Shown: positions 27,354 to 36,189, counted from the stretch's first letter. The stretch is DNA of 64,000 nucleotides from Thermanaerothrix sp034436175 (GCA_964427505.1 CAYRUO010000002.1:124001-188000), one strand, 5' to 3'. Numbers and translations are program-made. Notes: generated by a model not told the origin, from the sequence alone.

Positions 27354-28542
27354 ATATCTCAACCACCAAGCCTTTCAGATAGAGCCCTTCGGGAAAGTTT
27401 AGAGCCACCGGATGATCCGGGGCTTGAAATAGACGCATGAGAATGCGCCCCTCAACCCCTGCGTCTAATGCAGCATCGGCGACGATTTTCTGAAATAACT
27501 CCGGAGTCACCCCGCCAGAGCAAGAAAATGTAACTAATAATCCTCCGGGCCGGAGAAGCCGGAACGCCAGCCAGTTGATGTCTTTATAACCTCGCGCCGC
27601 CCGGGCAACTTGTGCCGCTGTCGGGGCAAATTTTGGGGGATCAAGGACAATCAAATCAAACTTGCGCCCCGCATCCCGGAAATGCCGCAATACCTGGAAT
27701 ACATCCCCCTCTATCCATTCATATTGATCGGGATCGAAACTGTTCAACTTCAAGTTCTCTTGAGCCAGACGCAACGCTTCACCCGATACATCAATTGAAC
27801 AAACCGATTTAGCACCCCCGGCCAGAGCATAGACCGAAAAAGCCCCTGTATAGCAGAAAGCATTCAATATCTCTTTTCCCGCCGCCAGGTAGCCCACTAA
27901 GCGCCGGTTCTCACGCTGATCGAGGTAAAAGCCGGTCTTCTGTCCGCGCTGGATATCCACCCAAAAGTGATGTCCGTACTCCCGAACCTCAACTCGCGAG
28001 GGCGGAAATGTCTCTCCATAGGGGCCAACCCGCAAGGGTAAGCCTTCCAGCGACCGAACTTCTACATCCGAACGCTCATAGACAGCGTGCAATCCCGTCA
28101 GGTGGCGCAGACTTTGGAAAACTTCGCCACGCCAGGTCTCCATGGTCACGGTAAGGATTTGTACGACCAACCAATCGCTGTAACGGTCCACGATCAGACC
28201 GGGTAAACCATCCGATTCAGCGTGGATCAAGCGGTAGGCCGTGGTAGATGAATCATCCTGAAGATACCAACGCCGTGAAATGGCTTTAGCAATTCGTCCT
28301 CGAATAAACTCAGGCCCAATTTCTTCGTTTATATCCCAACTCCAAATACGCGCTCGGATTGATGAACGTGGGCTGTATCCAGCCCATGCCAACCACTGAC
28401 CCTGGGACGAATAAACAGCCACCGTCTCACCAGGCCCAGGTTTACCTTCAACCTTCTCAATAGCCCCCGAGTAAATCCAGGGGTGCTTTTGAAGCACTGA
28501 CTTCTCTCGCCCCGGCTTCAGGATAAGTCGTTTGGTGCCCAC
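27352..28542 (-). CDS. rlmI: RlmI-type 23S rRNA (cytosine-C5) methyltransferase
   Basis: SAM-dependent methyltransferase of the RlmI/YccW family (m5C1962 in E. coli 23S rRNA). 396 residues, GTG start. N-terminal PUA domain (residues 1-75, HPWIYSGAIEKVEG), RNA-binding EEHVD-like middle, then Rossmann domain with NAFCYTGAFSVYALAGGAKSV, the SIDVSGEALRLAQENLKLN loop and the catalytic-region LIVLDPPKFAP near 300, with a Cys in TFSCSGGV. It starts 3 bases after ligA stops, so the two form an operon. Confidence 0.9.
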   Translation of the reverse strand: MGTKRLILKPGREKSVLQKHPWIYSGAIEKVEGKPGPGETVAVYSSQGQWLAWAGYSPRSSIRARIWSWDINEEIGPEFIRGRIAKAISRRWYLQDDSSTTAYRLIHAESDGLPGLIVDRYSDWLVVQILTVTMETWRGEVFQSLRHLTGLHAVYERSDVEVRSLEGLPLRVGPYGETFPPSRVEVREYGHHFWVDIQRGQKTGFYLDQRENRRLVGYLAAGKEILNAFCYTGAFSVYALAGGAKSVCSIDVSGEALRLAQENLKLNSFDPDQYEWIEGDVFQVLRHFRDAGRKFDLIVLDPPKFAPTAAQVARAARGYKDINWLAFRLLRPGGLLVTFSCSGGVTPELFQKIVADAALDAGVEGRILMRLFQAPDHPVALNFPEGLYLKGLVVEI

Positions 28543-28545
28543 TTA

Positions 28546-30603
28546 TTATCGGCTCCGAGCAGATGAATGTTCAACCATAGCGATTAATTCCTCTTCGGTA
28601 AGGATGGGCACACCCAGAGCGCGGGCGCGTTCGAGTTTTGACCCCGGATTCTCTCCCACGACCAGATAACTGGTGTTCCGCGATACGCTTTCGCTTACCT
28701 TGCCGCCGTGGGATTGAATATATTCCTTTACTTCCTCGCGTGAAAAACGTTTGAGCGTGCCGGTTACGACAAAGGTCAAACCGGTTAAGGGAAGCAGAAC
28801 TTCAGGGGTAACTTGTTTCTTCTCAACCGGCCAAACGCCAGCGGCTTTAAGTTTTTCAAGAACTTTTCGATTGGTCGGACGCGAGAACCAATCTACAATG
28901 CTATGGGCAATATTTGGGCCAATCCCTTCAATTTGCTGTAACTCTTCCACGGTTGCTTGAGACAAAGCATCCAGGTCGGGATAAATCCCTGCCAACGTAG
29001 CCGCCATGACCTCACCAACCCCATGGATTCCCAGGGCATTAATCAAGCGCGCCAAAGGGCGGCTCTTTGAGGCTTCAATGGCCCGTAGAATGTTATCTGC
29101 CTTTTTATCTGCAAAGCCCTCAAGGGTCAACAAATCTGCCTTCGTTAGATAATACAAATCCGCAACATCATGAACCAGTCCTTTTTTGACCAATTGCTCC
29201 ACGATTTTAATGCCCAAACCGGTAATATCCATCGCCGAGCGCGATACAAAATGTTCGACATTACGAATGATTTGAGCCGGGCAAGCGGCGTTGACGCAAT
29301 ACCACGCCACTTCGCCTTCGTAATGTTGAACTGGCTGACCGCAAGCCGGGCAAGTTTGAGGGGGCTCAAAAATACGCTCTTGCCCGGTGCGTGCCTCAAC
29401 GATAGGCCCTACGACATAGGGGATCACATCACCGGCGCGCTTTACTAACACCCGATCCCCAATACGGATATCCTTTTCAGCAATGTAATCAAAATTATGC
29501 AAAGTGGCTTGCTTAACAACAACCCCGCCGATTTCGACTGGCTCTAAAACCGCGGTAGGTGTAAGCACGCCCGTTCGCCCAACGCTGACCTCAATATCGC
29601 GTAAAATTGTGCTCACCTCCCGGGCCGGGAATTTAAAAGCCAGCATACCCCGCGGATCTTTGCCCACCACCCCGAGCGATTCTTGTAAACGCAAATCATT
29701 GATCTTGATCACAATCCCATCCGCCTCAAACGGCAGTGTATCGCGTTTATCCAGCCAGCGCGCACATGCGTCGAGTACTGCCTCGAGATCAGCACAATAC
29801 TCTGCATCCCTTGTCACCGGAAACCCCAATTCCCCGAGGTACTGTAGGGTTTCCCACTGAGTCACTGGAACCGAGTCACTGGCATCCACAATTGCATAGG
29901 TCAGCAGCGTCAAAGGTCGAGAGGCTGTGAGCGAAGGATCCAACTGGCGCAAAGAGCCGGCGGCTGTATTACGCGGATTAAGATAGGGTTTCTCACCGGC
30001 CTCAATCAACCGCCGATTGAGTTCCTCAAAGTCTTTAATGGTGATAAAGGCTTCACCTCGTACAACTAAACGTTCTGGCGGCAAGGGTGCCGGCTCATGA
30101 ATGGGTATGCGCAAGGGCAAAGCACGTACAGTGCGCAAATTCGCCGTAATATCCTCACCAACCTCCCCATCACCCCGTGTTGCCCCCAGAACAAACTGAC
30201 CATTGTGATAATGAAGCACGACGGTTAGTCCATCAATTTTGGGTTCAACCACAAAATCGGCCTGACGTACGCGTTCATCCAGGCGCACTAAACGTTCGTA
30301 CCACGCACGCACATCGTCTAACGTAAAGGCATTGGCCAGGCTGAGAATAGGGCGTGGATGACGAACCTTATTGAAACGCTCTAATGGTGGCCCCCCGGAA
30401 CGCTGGCTGGGTGAGTCGGGGGTTATCCATTCGGGGTGGGCTGCCTCGATTTCACGTAAGCGCGCCATTAACCGGTCGAATTCATAGTCGCTGATCAGGG
30501 GGGAGTCCAAAACATGGTAGCGATAGTTATGGTAATTAATCTCGCGCTTCAAGCGCTCATATTCTTCGCGCAGTGCTTCCAGAGATGTCGTTTCCATAGC
30601 CAT
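28546..30603 (-). CDS. ligA: NAD+-dependent DNA ligase
   Basis: Seals nicks in replication and repair using NAD+. 685 residues. Order: Ia domain with the YHVLDSPLISDYEFDRLM NAD-binding motif, adenylation domain with nucleophile Lys122 in VEPKIDG, OB fold, Zn finger with four cysteines (CPAC at about 417 and C...C in WYCVNAACP), helix-hairpin-helix repeats, C-terminal BRCT domain (LPLTGLTFVVTGTL...). GGAGG precedes the ATG at 30603. Co-transcribed with rlmI. Confidence 0.97.
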   Translation of the reverse strand: MAMETTSLEALREEYERLKREINYHNYRYHVLDSPLISDYEFDRLMARLREIEAAHPEWITPDSPSQRSGGPPLERFNKVRHPRPILSLANAFTLDDVRAWYERLVRLDERVRQADFVVEPKIDGLTVVLHYHNGQFVLGATRGDGEVGEDITANLRTVRALPLRIPIHEPAPLPPERLVVRGEAFITIKDFEELNRRLIEAGEKPYLNPRNTAAGSLRQLDPSLTASRPLTLLTYAIVDASDSVPVTQWETLQYLGELGFPVTRDAEYCADLEAVLDACARWLDKRDTLPFEADGIVIKINDLRLQESLGVVGKDPRGMLAFKFPAREVSTILRDIEVSVGRTGVLTPTAVLEPVEIGGVVVKQATLHNFDYIAEKDIRIGDRVLVKRAGDVIPYVVGPIVEARTGQERIFEPPQTCPACGQPVQHYEGEVAWYCVNAACPAQIIRNVEHFVSRSAMDITGLGIKIVEQLVKKGLVHDVADLYYLTKADLLTLEGFADKKADNILRAIEASKSRPLARLINALGIHGVGEVMAATLAGIYPDLDALSQATVEELQQIEGIGPNIAHSIVDWFSRPTNRKVLEKLKAAGVWPVEKKQVTPEVLLPLTGLTFVVTGTLKRFSREEVKEYIQSHGGKVSESVSRNTSYLVVGENPGSKLERARALGVPILTEEELIAMVEHSSARSR

Positions 30604-30715
30604 CTACCCTCCTCCTTTCAATTATAGCAGGCTCATTGGACCCCTCCGTCTAGAGGTCTTTATTTGATGAAAGATAAGTGTGACAATTCTTTAAATCAAT
30701 GTGAGGTTAATCCAA

Positions 30716-30744
30716 TTGTGCCCGACCAAGAAGCATGCTACACT
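30716..30744 (+). promoter_or_regulatory. Candidate promoter of the radical-SAM cassette
   Basis: TTGTGC (30716-30721), 17-base spacer, TACACT (30739-30744); 34 bases before the first gene of the 30778-36163 cassette. Half of each box matches the sigma-70 consensus. Confidence 0.5.
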
Positions 30745-30777
30745 AACCTTAAAGTTTAGATTCAAGGAGAGAATGCG

Positions 30778-31140
30778 ATGAGCGCTGGAAAGATTATCGC
30801 TTACATCGTAGCCGCTATTTTAATTTTCTTTGGGGTACTTTTTGTCTGGGGGGCAACCGGAGATCAAGGAGACTTGATGTGGATTCCGGTAGGACTGATC
30901 ACCATTGCCCTAGGGTTAGTGTTGATTTTTTGGGCGGCCCGGCGCCCCAAGCAAGATGTAGTCCCGCAGGTAACTCTCAAGGTTGATCTTCCCGGTGATA
31001 TCAATCTGGACACACTTAAGTGCAAATCCTGTGGTGGCGCATTGAAGGCCGAAAACATCAAAATGGTAGCCGGGGCTCCTGTGGTAACCTGTCCTTACTG
31101 CGGCACAACCTACCAGTTGACCGAAGAGCCAAAGTGGTAA
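30778..31140 (+). CDS. Small membrane protein with C-terminal zinc ribbon
   Basis: 120 residues, not assigned to a named family. Two hydrophobic helices (about 5-25 and 34-53) are followed by a basic RRPK stretch and a soluble tail with a four-cysteine knuckle: CKSC (82-85) and CPYC (105-108), as in zinc ribbons of the TFIIB/rubredoxin-like kind. The positive-inside pattern places the ribbon in the cytosol. Good Shine-Dalgarno (AAGGAGAG). It is 22 bases upstream of the Cys-Ala-tail membrane protein and probably shares its promoter, so it may belong to the same system; its function is unknown. Confidence 0.8.
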   Translation: MSAGKIIAYIVAAILIFFGVLFVWGATGDQGDLMWIPVGLITIALGLVLIFWAARRPKQDVVPQVTLKVDLPGDINLDTLKCKSCGGALKAENIKMVAGAPVVTCPYCGTTYQLTEEPKW

Positions 31141-31162
31141 ATTATCCAATTGAGGGAACACG

Positions 31163-32857
31163 ATGAAACGGTGGGGTCTTCCGATTTTCATTCTTTTATG
31201 GCTGGTCTATTTATTGGGATTTCAAACCCCAATCGCCGCAGCACAAAGTTATGCCTTTGAAGTCCCGCGTCAAGAGGTTGACCTTTACGTTAACCCAGAT
31301 GGAACGATCACCCTCTATTACGAAATTGAATTTCGCAACCAGCCCGGAGCCAGCCCCATTGACGTCGTGGACATTGGCCTCCCTAATGAAAATTACCGCC
31401 TTTCAGACATAAAAGCCGAAATAGATGGTTTTCCACTTGCGGACATCGAACCCTCTCCTTTTGTGCAACCGGGGATTGCCATTACATTAGGTAACCACGC
31501 CATTTCACCAGGATCCACAGGAACGCTAAAAGTAACCATCGCCAATATCGAGGGAGCCATTGGGAAATCAACGCTGGAACTATCCGAACCCTACGCCAGC
31601 ATTGTCTTCAGCCCCTCATGGTTTGATAAGGCCTTCGTCCGGGGAAAAACCGATTACTCAATGACCCTTATCCTGCCGCCTGGACTAACAACGGAAGAAC
31701 CGCGATATCACAAACCCAGTAGTAATTGGCCGGGCAGCAATGAACCTTACACCAATCTTGACGCCCAAGGACGGGTATATTACACCTGGCGCTCGACCGA
31801 AGCCAATGCCTATACGCAATACATCTTTGGCGCTAGCTTTCCGGCGCGACTGGTCCCTGCCGCTGCCATCGTTGCCACCGAGGTTCCCAATCCGCGTTCT
31901 TTCCAAATTAGTGAGGACTTAATTGGCCTTCTCTGTTGTGTAGGATTCATGAGCTTCTTTGTGGCAATCGCCTACGTGGGTTATCGCTCGAGCCAAAAAC
32001 GGCGAATGCAGTATCTCCCTCCCAAGATTGCCATTGAGGGTCACGGTATAAAGCGTGGCCTTACTGCAGTCGAAGCCGCCATCTTAATGGAACAACCGGT
32101 GGACAGAATCCTCACAATGATTTTGTTCTCCATTCTCAAAAAGGGAGCGGCCACCGTTATTCAGCAAGACCCGCTCGAACTCGACTTTACTCAGCCTTTA
32201 CCTGAGGGTTTACAACCCTATGAGATTGAGTTTATTGAGGCCATGCGGCTAAAGGATGTCAGAGAGCGACAAAAAGGCTTACAGGAACTAATGGTTAACC
32301 TCATTAACGCGGTTTCGGAGAAAATGCGCGGCTTCAGCCGCAAGGAAACTGTTGCATATTACGAAAGCATCGTCAAGAAAGCCTGGGATCAAGTCAAAGC
32401 CGCTGAAACTCCAGAGGTTCGTGCTTTAACCTACGACGAAGTCATGGACTGGACCATGCTAGATCGGCGCTGGGAAGACCAGACCCGCGAGGTCTTCGCC
32501 CCTGGACCGGTCTTTGTGCCTGCCTGGTGGGGGCGTTATGATCCGGTCTTCCGCCGTTCCATGCCCGCAACCCCGGTTTCCACCTCGGGTGGTGGTTCAA
32601 AGACCACCATCAACCTTCCCAAACTGCCAGGATCCGATTTTGCAGCCTCGATGGTGCGCGGGGTTGAGGCCTTCTCTGCCAGCGTTATTGGCAACGTGAC
32701 CGAGTTTACCGGCAAGATCACCGCCCGCACCAATCCTCCCCCACCCCCAACTTCTTCCTCAATGGCGCGGCGGGGTGGAGGGGGTGGCTCATGTGCGTGT
32801 GCCTGTGCTTGCGCTTGTGCTGGGTGCGCATGTGCATGTGCGGGCGGTGGACGTTGA
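31163..32857 (+). CDS. DUF2207-like membrane protein with Cys-Ala-repeat C-terminal tail
   Basis: 564 residues. Signal peptide 1-27, an extracytoplasmic beta-rich domain (30-240) with the bipartite look of DUF2207, one membrane helix at 253-274, then a cytosolic part that begins LPPKIAIEGHGIKRGLTAVEAAIL like the winged-helix half of DUF2207 proteins. The end is low-complexity: a Thr/Pro stretch (PPPPPTSSS, 525-533), ARRGGGGG, then SCACACACACAGCACACA (543-560) and GGGR. Cysteines sit at 544, 546, 548, 550, 552, 555, 557 and 559. Relatives normally end in Gly/Ser-rich tails. The next genes are radical-SAM maturase-like, so the tail is a likely modification substrate (inference). Confidence 0.85.
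   Translation: MKRWGLPIFILLWLVYLLGFQTPIAAAQSYAFEVPRQEVDLYVNPDGTITLYYEIEFRNQPGASPIDVVDIGLPNENYRLSDIKAEIDGFPLADIEPSPFVQPGIAITLGNHAISPGSTGTLKVTIANIEGAIGKSTLELSEPYASIVFSPSWFDKAFVRGKTDYSMTLILPPGLTTEEPRYHKPSSNWPGSNEPYTNLDAQGRVYYTWRSTEANAYTQYIFGASFPARLVPAAAIVATEVPNPRSFQISEDLIGLLCCVGFMSFFVAIAYVGYRSSQKRRMQYLPPKIAIEGHGIKRGLTAVEAAILMEQPVDRILTMILFSILKKGAATVIQQDPLELDFTQPLPEGLQPYEIEFIEAMRLKDVRERQKGLQELMVNLINAVSEKMRGFSRKETVAYYESIVKKAWDQVKAAETPEVRALTYDEVMDWTMLDRRWEDQTREVFAPGPVFVPAWWGRYDPVFRRSMPATPVSTSGGGSKTTINLPKLPGSDFAASMVRGVEAFSASVIGNVTEFTGKITARTNPPPPPTSSSMARRGGGGGSCACACACACAGCACACAGGGR
32792..32842 (+). repeat. Cys-Ala codon repeat encoding the protein tail
   Basis: Seventeen codons alternating TGY with GCN, broken once by a GGG codon after five pairs, giving five plus three Cys-Ala units. 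Alanine codons vary freely (GCG, GCC, GCT, GCA) and both Cys codons occur, so the repeat is kept at the protein level and is not a fresh DNA expansion. Confidence 0.9.
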
Positions 32858-32873
32858 GGGTTGGGGAATAACC

Positions 32874-34229
32874 ATGGGTTGGTGGAATTCACTCTTTCCT
32901 ACGCGAAAAGCGCTTGATTTGCCCTTGCCGGGGATCTATCACTTCTTGCACCAATCCCCCGAGAACAAAGTGCGCATTCATTTGCGTATTGAGCCCGGCG
33001 GGCAAGGCAGTCTTTTGATAAACGCCAGCCGCATCTATCACCTCAACGCAACCGCAGCGTTAATGGCTTATTTTATCTTGTCTGGTTATCCTGAAAACGT
33101 AATCCTTCAAACCTTGGTTGCCCATTTTAGGACCCAAGTCGCTCAAGTAAAGGCGGATCTCGACAACTTCCGTCTGCACCTTAACGCACTCATTGAACCC
33201 GACGGCATATGCCCCATATGCGACCTGGATTTAGAAACGCTCCCGCCGTTTTCTACCCGTTCTAGTGCTCCTTATCGAATGGATCTGGCGCTCACTTATC
33301 GCTGTAATAACGATTGTGCCCATTGTTACAATGCCAGACCGAGAACCTATCCGGAGTTGGAGACTGAAACCTGGAAGCAGGTGATAGATCGCCTATGGGA
33401 GATAGGAATCCCCCATATTGTTTTTACCGGGGGCGAGCCTACTTTACGCCATGATTTACCTCTGCTGATTGCCCATGCCGAAAGCAGAGGACAAATCACA
33501 GGTTTGAATACGAATGGGCGACGACTACATGATCCACGCTATATGAACGCTTTATGTGAAGCCGGATTGGATCATGTTCAAATCACCCTCGAATCCTACG
33601 ATCCCACCATCCACGACCGTATTGTGGGCTGCCCTGGTGCCTGGAAACAAACCGTCCAAGGTATTCGCATTGCCTTGAAAACGCACCTTTTTGTCATGAC
33701 CAACACCACTTTGCTCTCTTCAAACGCCCCTTACCTCGCTCAAACTCTGGACTTCTTAGCCGAATTAGGGGTGCCCACGGTTGGAATCAATGGCCTGATC
33801 CACTCCGGAGGGGGTGCCACTGTTAACACTGGCATTCCTGAGACACAATTACAAGATTTGCTTGCCCTAGCGCGGGAAAAAACCGCTCATTACGGCCAGC
33901 GCCTGATTTGGTACACGCCTACCCGCTACTGTCATTTTGATCCTGTGCTCAATGGCTTAGGGCTTAAAGGATGTACAGCGGCTTGGTATAACATGTGTAT
34001 TGAACCGGACGGCTTTGTGTTGCCTTGTCAGTCCTATTACCAACCGTTGGGACATATTCTAAACGACCCTTGGGAAAGTGTATGGAATCATGATTTGGCT
34101 GTCGCCCTGCGCGAACGCCATTATGTTCCTGAGACTTGTGGGCAATGTGTGTTGCTCCAGGAATGTGGAGGTGGATGTCCATTAACGTATGCCGTCAACC
34201 AAGCCGTATCACCCTATCCTGGACCTTAA
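32874..34229 (+). CDS. PqqD-domain radical SAM/SPASM peptide maturase
   Basis: 451 residues from the ATG at 32874; GAGGG and GGGG precede it. Residues 18-107 form a PqqD-like recognition domain (LLINASRIYHLNATAALMA and a helical tail), of the type that binds precursor peptides. A CPIC pair lies at 113-116. The radical SAM motif is C144-X3-C148-X2-C151 in TYRCNNDCAHCYNA, then FTGGEPTLR. The C-terminus is SPASM-like: GCTAAWYNMCIEPDGFVLPCQSY followed by CGQC and CGGGC, enough cysteines for auxiliary clusters. Enzymes with this layout install thioether or C-C crosslinks in peptides. The substrate candidate is the Cys-Ala tail encoded 16 bases upstream. Confidence 0.88.
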   Translation: MGWWNSLFPTRKALDLPLPGIYHFLHQSPENKVRIHLRIEPGGQGSLLINASRIYHLNATAALMAYFILSGYPENVILQTLVAHFRTQVAQVKADLDNFRLHLNALIEPDGICPICDLDLETLPPFSTRSSAPYRMDLALTYRCNNDCAHCYNARPRTYPELETETWKQVIDRLWEIGIPHIVFTGGEPTLRHDLPLLIAHAESRGQITGLNTNGRRLHDPRYMNALCEAGLDHVQITLESYDPTIHDRIVGCPGAWKQTVQGIRIALKTHLFVMTNTTLLSSNAPYLAQTLDFLAELGVPTVGINGLIHSGGGATVNTGIPETQLQDLLALAREKTAHYGQRLIWYTPTRYCHFDPVLNGLGLKGCTAAWYNMCIEPDGFVLPCQSYYQPLGHILNDPWESVWNHDLAVALRERHYVPETCGQCVLLQECGGGCPLTYAVNQAVSPYPGP

Positions 34230-34251
34230 AACTCCCTCGGTGGAGGCTAAT

Positions 34252-35424
34252 ATGAAACAGAGATTACGAGAATGGATTGAACAACTGTTTCCGCCCCCAA
34301 TAAGCCCGCTTCCACCGGGTGTTTATCACTGGCAATCGCCACCGGATGCACCCCAACCCCACCGGATGCACCTGCGCATTGAACCCAATGGAGAAGGTAT
34401 CTTGATCTTAGATGCCTCAACCGTCCTGCATCTCAATCAAACCGCTACTGAATTTGCTTATCATCATATCAAAGGCACCCCCCTCGATGAAGTGGTGCGT
34501 GAAATTTCAAAGCGGTATCGTGTACCTAAATCTCAGGTGATTACAGATTTCAAAGATTTTTTAGAGCGCCTAGAAACGCTTCTCAATACGCCCGACTTAG
34601 ATCCCGAGATCTATGTGGACATCGAGCGTCATCAGCCTTACCAAGAACCATTAAGCGCCCCCTTGCGTTTAGATTGTGCCCTAACGTATCGCACAGAGGA
34701 TGAATCCATTCGCCACGTCGCCCCGGTCGAACATGTGCGACGCGAACTAATCTACGAAGAATGGCAGCAATGCCTGCGCAAAGCCTGGGAGGCAGGTATT
34801 CCACACATCATATTTACCGGCGGTGAACCAACACTACGGCCAGATTTGATTGACCTAATTGCTTTTGTAGAATCCTTGGGAATGGTCAGCGGTTTGCTCA
34901 CTACTGGCCTAAGGTTGGTTGAGAAAGAATACCTCAACCGCATTTTAGCCAGTGGCTTAGACCATGTCATGATCGTCCTTGATCCCCTTAACGAAATCTC
35001 ATGGGAAGCCATTCGTGATGTTCTAGCCGCTGATCTTGCTCTTACGGTGCATTTAACCATTACCCCAGAAAATAAAACCCAAATCCAGAGTCTCATTGAA
35101 CGCCTTGCACGTATGAAAGTTACCCGAATGAGCCTCTCGATCAGTCATCCTCATCTTGGTGAAACCTTACAACACGCTAGAGACCTCGTAGCCCGATTAG
35201 GCATGCACCTGGTATGGGATTTACCTGTCCCCTATTCACACTTGAACCCGGTTTCATTAGAGTTGAATGCAACCCTTGAAGCCCCTCCGCAAGGGGCTGG
35301 CATAGCTTGGCTCTATGTAGAACCGGATGGCGATGTACTACCCTTCCAAGGTGCCACAAGGATTCTAGGCAATTTGCTCACCGATCCGTGGGATATCATC
35401 TGGGAACGTGCAAAACAACGCTGA
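34252..35424 (+). CDS. PqqD-radical SAM paralogue lacking all cluster cysteines (pseudoenzyme)
   Basis: 390 residues from the ATG at 34252 (GGAGG 5 bases upstream; an ATG at 34189 inside the previous gene is less likely). Clearly a duplicate of the upstream maturase: PqqD-like domain (about 22-112, ILILDASTVLHLNQTATEFA), LDCALTYR, IPHIIFTGGEPTLRPD and VEPDGDVLPFQG all align. But the cluster cysteines are replaced in register by Thr148, Ser152 and His155, and the SPASM cysteines are gone (LPF for LPC). No frameshift or stop interrupts it, and the fold-defining residues are kept, so it is a maintained pseudoenzyme, perhaps a partner or substrate carrier. It overlaps the methyltransferase by 17 bases. 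Confidence 0.85.
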   Translation: MKQRLREWIEQLFPPPISPLPPGVYHWQSPPDAPQPHRMHLRIEPNGEGILILDASTVLHLNQTATEFAYHHIKGTPLDEVVREISKRYRVPKSQVITDFKDFLERLETLLNTPDLDPEIYVDIERHQPYQEPLSAPLRLDCALTYRTEDESIRHVAPVEHVRRELIYEEWQQCLRKAWEAGIPHIIFTGGEPTLRPDLIDLIAFVESLGMVSGLLTTGLRLVEKEYLNRILASGLDHVMIVLDPLNEISWEAIRDVLAADLALTVHLTITPENKTQIQSLIERLARMKVTRMSLSISHPHLGETLQHARDLVARLGMHLVWDLPVPYSHLNPVSLELNATLEAPPQGAGIAWLYVEPDGDVLPFQGATRILGNLLTDPWDIIWERAKQR

Positions 35425-36163
35425 CCTCCTTTTCTGGCATCAACGGTTTCTCACCCAAGCCAAGTGGAGTGCTCAAATCCGACGCCATCTCTTGAAGGAA
35501 ATTGGGGGATATCCGATCCGGCAAATCCTAGAGGTTGGGTGTGGCACCGGTGCGGTTCTCTCCGACCCTATTTGGGAACCTTATCGTCGCCTTGGGCTGG
35601 ATATTTACTATCCCTACTTGAAACATGCTCAACATAACCTACCCAATATCCAATTCTGTCAAGCCGATGGTTATCACCTGCCCTTTGCGGCTAATTCATT
35701 TGATCTTTGCTATACGCATTATTTTTTCCTATGGGTTGAACCAGAACAAGCCCTAAGAGAACTGGTGCGCGTTACGCGTTCGAGAGGATTTATTGCAGCC
35801 CTGGCCGAACCGGACTATGGGGGGCGTATTGACTACCCGCCTCCCTTAGCAACCTTAGGTCAATTACAAATTACCGCTATTCAAAAAGCAGGTGGTGACC
35901 CCTTCATAGGGCGAAGATTGGCTTCCTTATTCTCAAAGAGCGGGCTTATCAACTTGCACGTAGGTGTCTTTGGAGCCTATTGGATATATCCACCCGATAT
36001 TGAGGTGACAACTAGTGAATGGTTAGCGTTAAGGTTCGATTTGCAACACATGCTCTCGCCCGAAGAGATAGATCTCTGGCAAACGATTGACCTTAATGCC
36101 TGGGAAAAAGGCGAGCGTGTCCTTTTTGTGCCTACCTTTTTTGCTTACGCTCAGAAACCTTAA
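35408..36163 (+). CDS. Class I SAM-dependent methyltransferase
   Basis: 251 residues, GTG start inside the end of the preceding gene (17-base overlap, other frame). SAM-binding motif ILEVGCGTGAVL near residue 40, acidic loop LGLDIYYPYL, then FCQADGYHLPFAANSFDLCYTHYFFLWVEPEQALRELVRVTRSRG, the pattern of UbiE/methyltransf_11 enzymes. The target is not readable. Coupling to the two radical-SAM homologues suggests that it acts in the same modification pathway. Last gene of the cassette. Confidence 0.85.
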   Translation: MQNNADLLFWHQRFLTQAKWSAQIRRHLLKEIGGYPIRQILEVGCGTGAVLSDPIWEPYRRLGLDIYYPYLKHAQHNLPNIQFCQADGYHLPFAANSFDLCYTHYFFLWVEPEQALRELVRVTRSRGFIAALAEPDYGGRIDYPPPLATLGQLQITAIQKAGGDPFIGRRLASLFSKSGLINLHVGVFGAYWIYPPDIEVTTSEWLALRFDLQHMLSPEEIDLWQTIDLNAWEKGERVLFVPTFFAYAQKP

Positions 36164-36177
36164 AAATTCTAGAATTT
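36164..36177. other. Perfect 14-bp palindrome upstream of the glnA leader promoter
   Basis: AAATTCTAGAATTT, self-complementary without a loop, between the methyltransferase stop and a -35 box 12 bases further on. Position and symmetry fit a dimeric regulator site, but no consensus is recognised and short AT palindromes can arise by chance. Confidence 0.35.
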
Positions 36178-36189
36178 CTCGAATCCCCC

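Noticed and set aside
32536..32892. Frame antisense to the Cys-Ala tail giving His-Ala/Gln-Ala repeats
   Set aside because: Mirror image of the TGYGCN repeat; the sense frame has signal peptide, membrane helix and family features.
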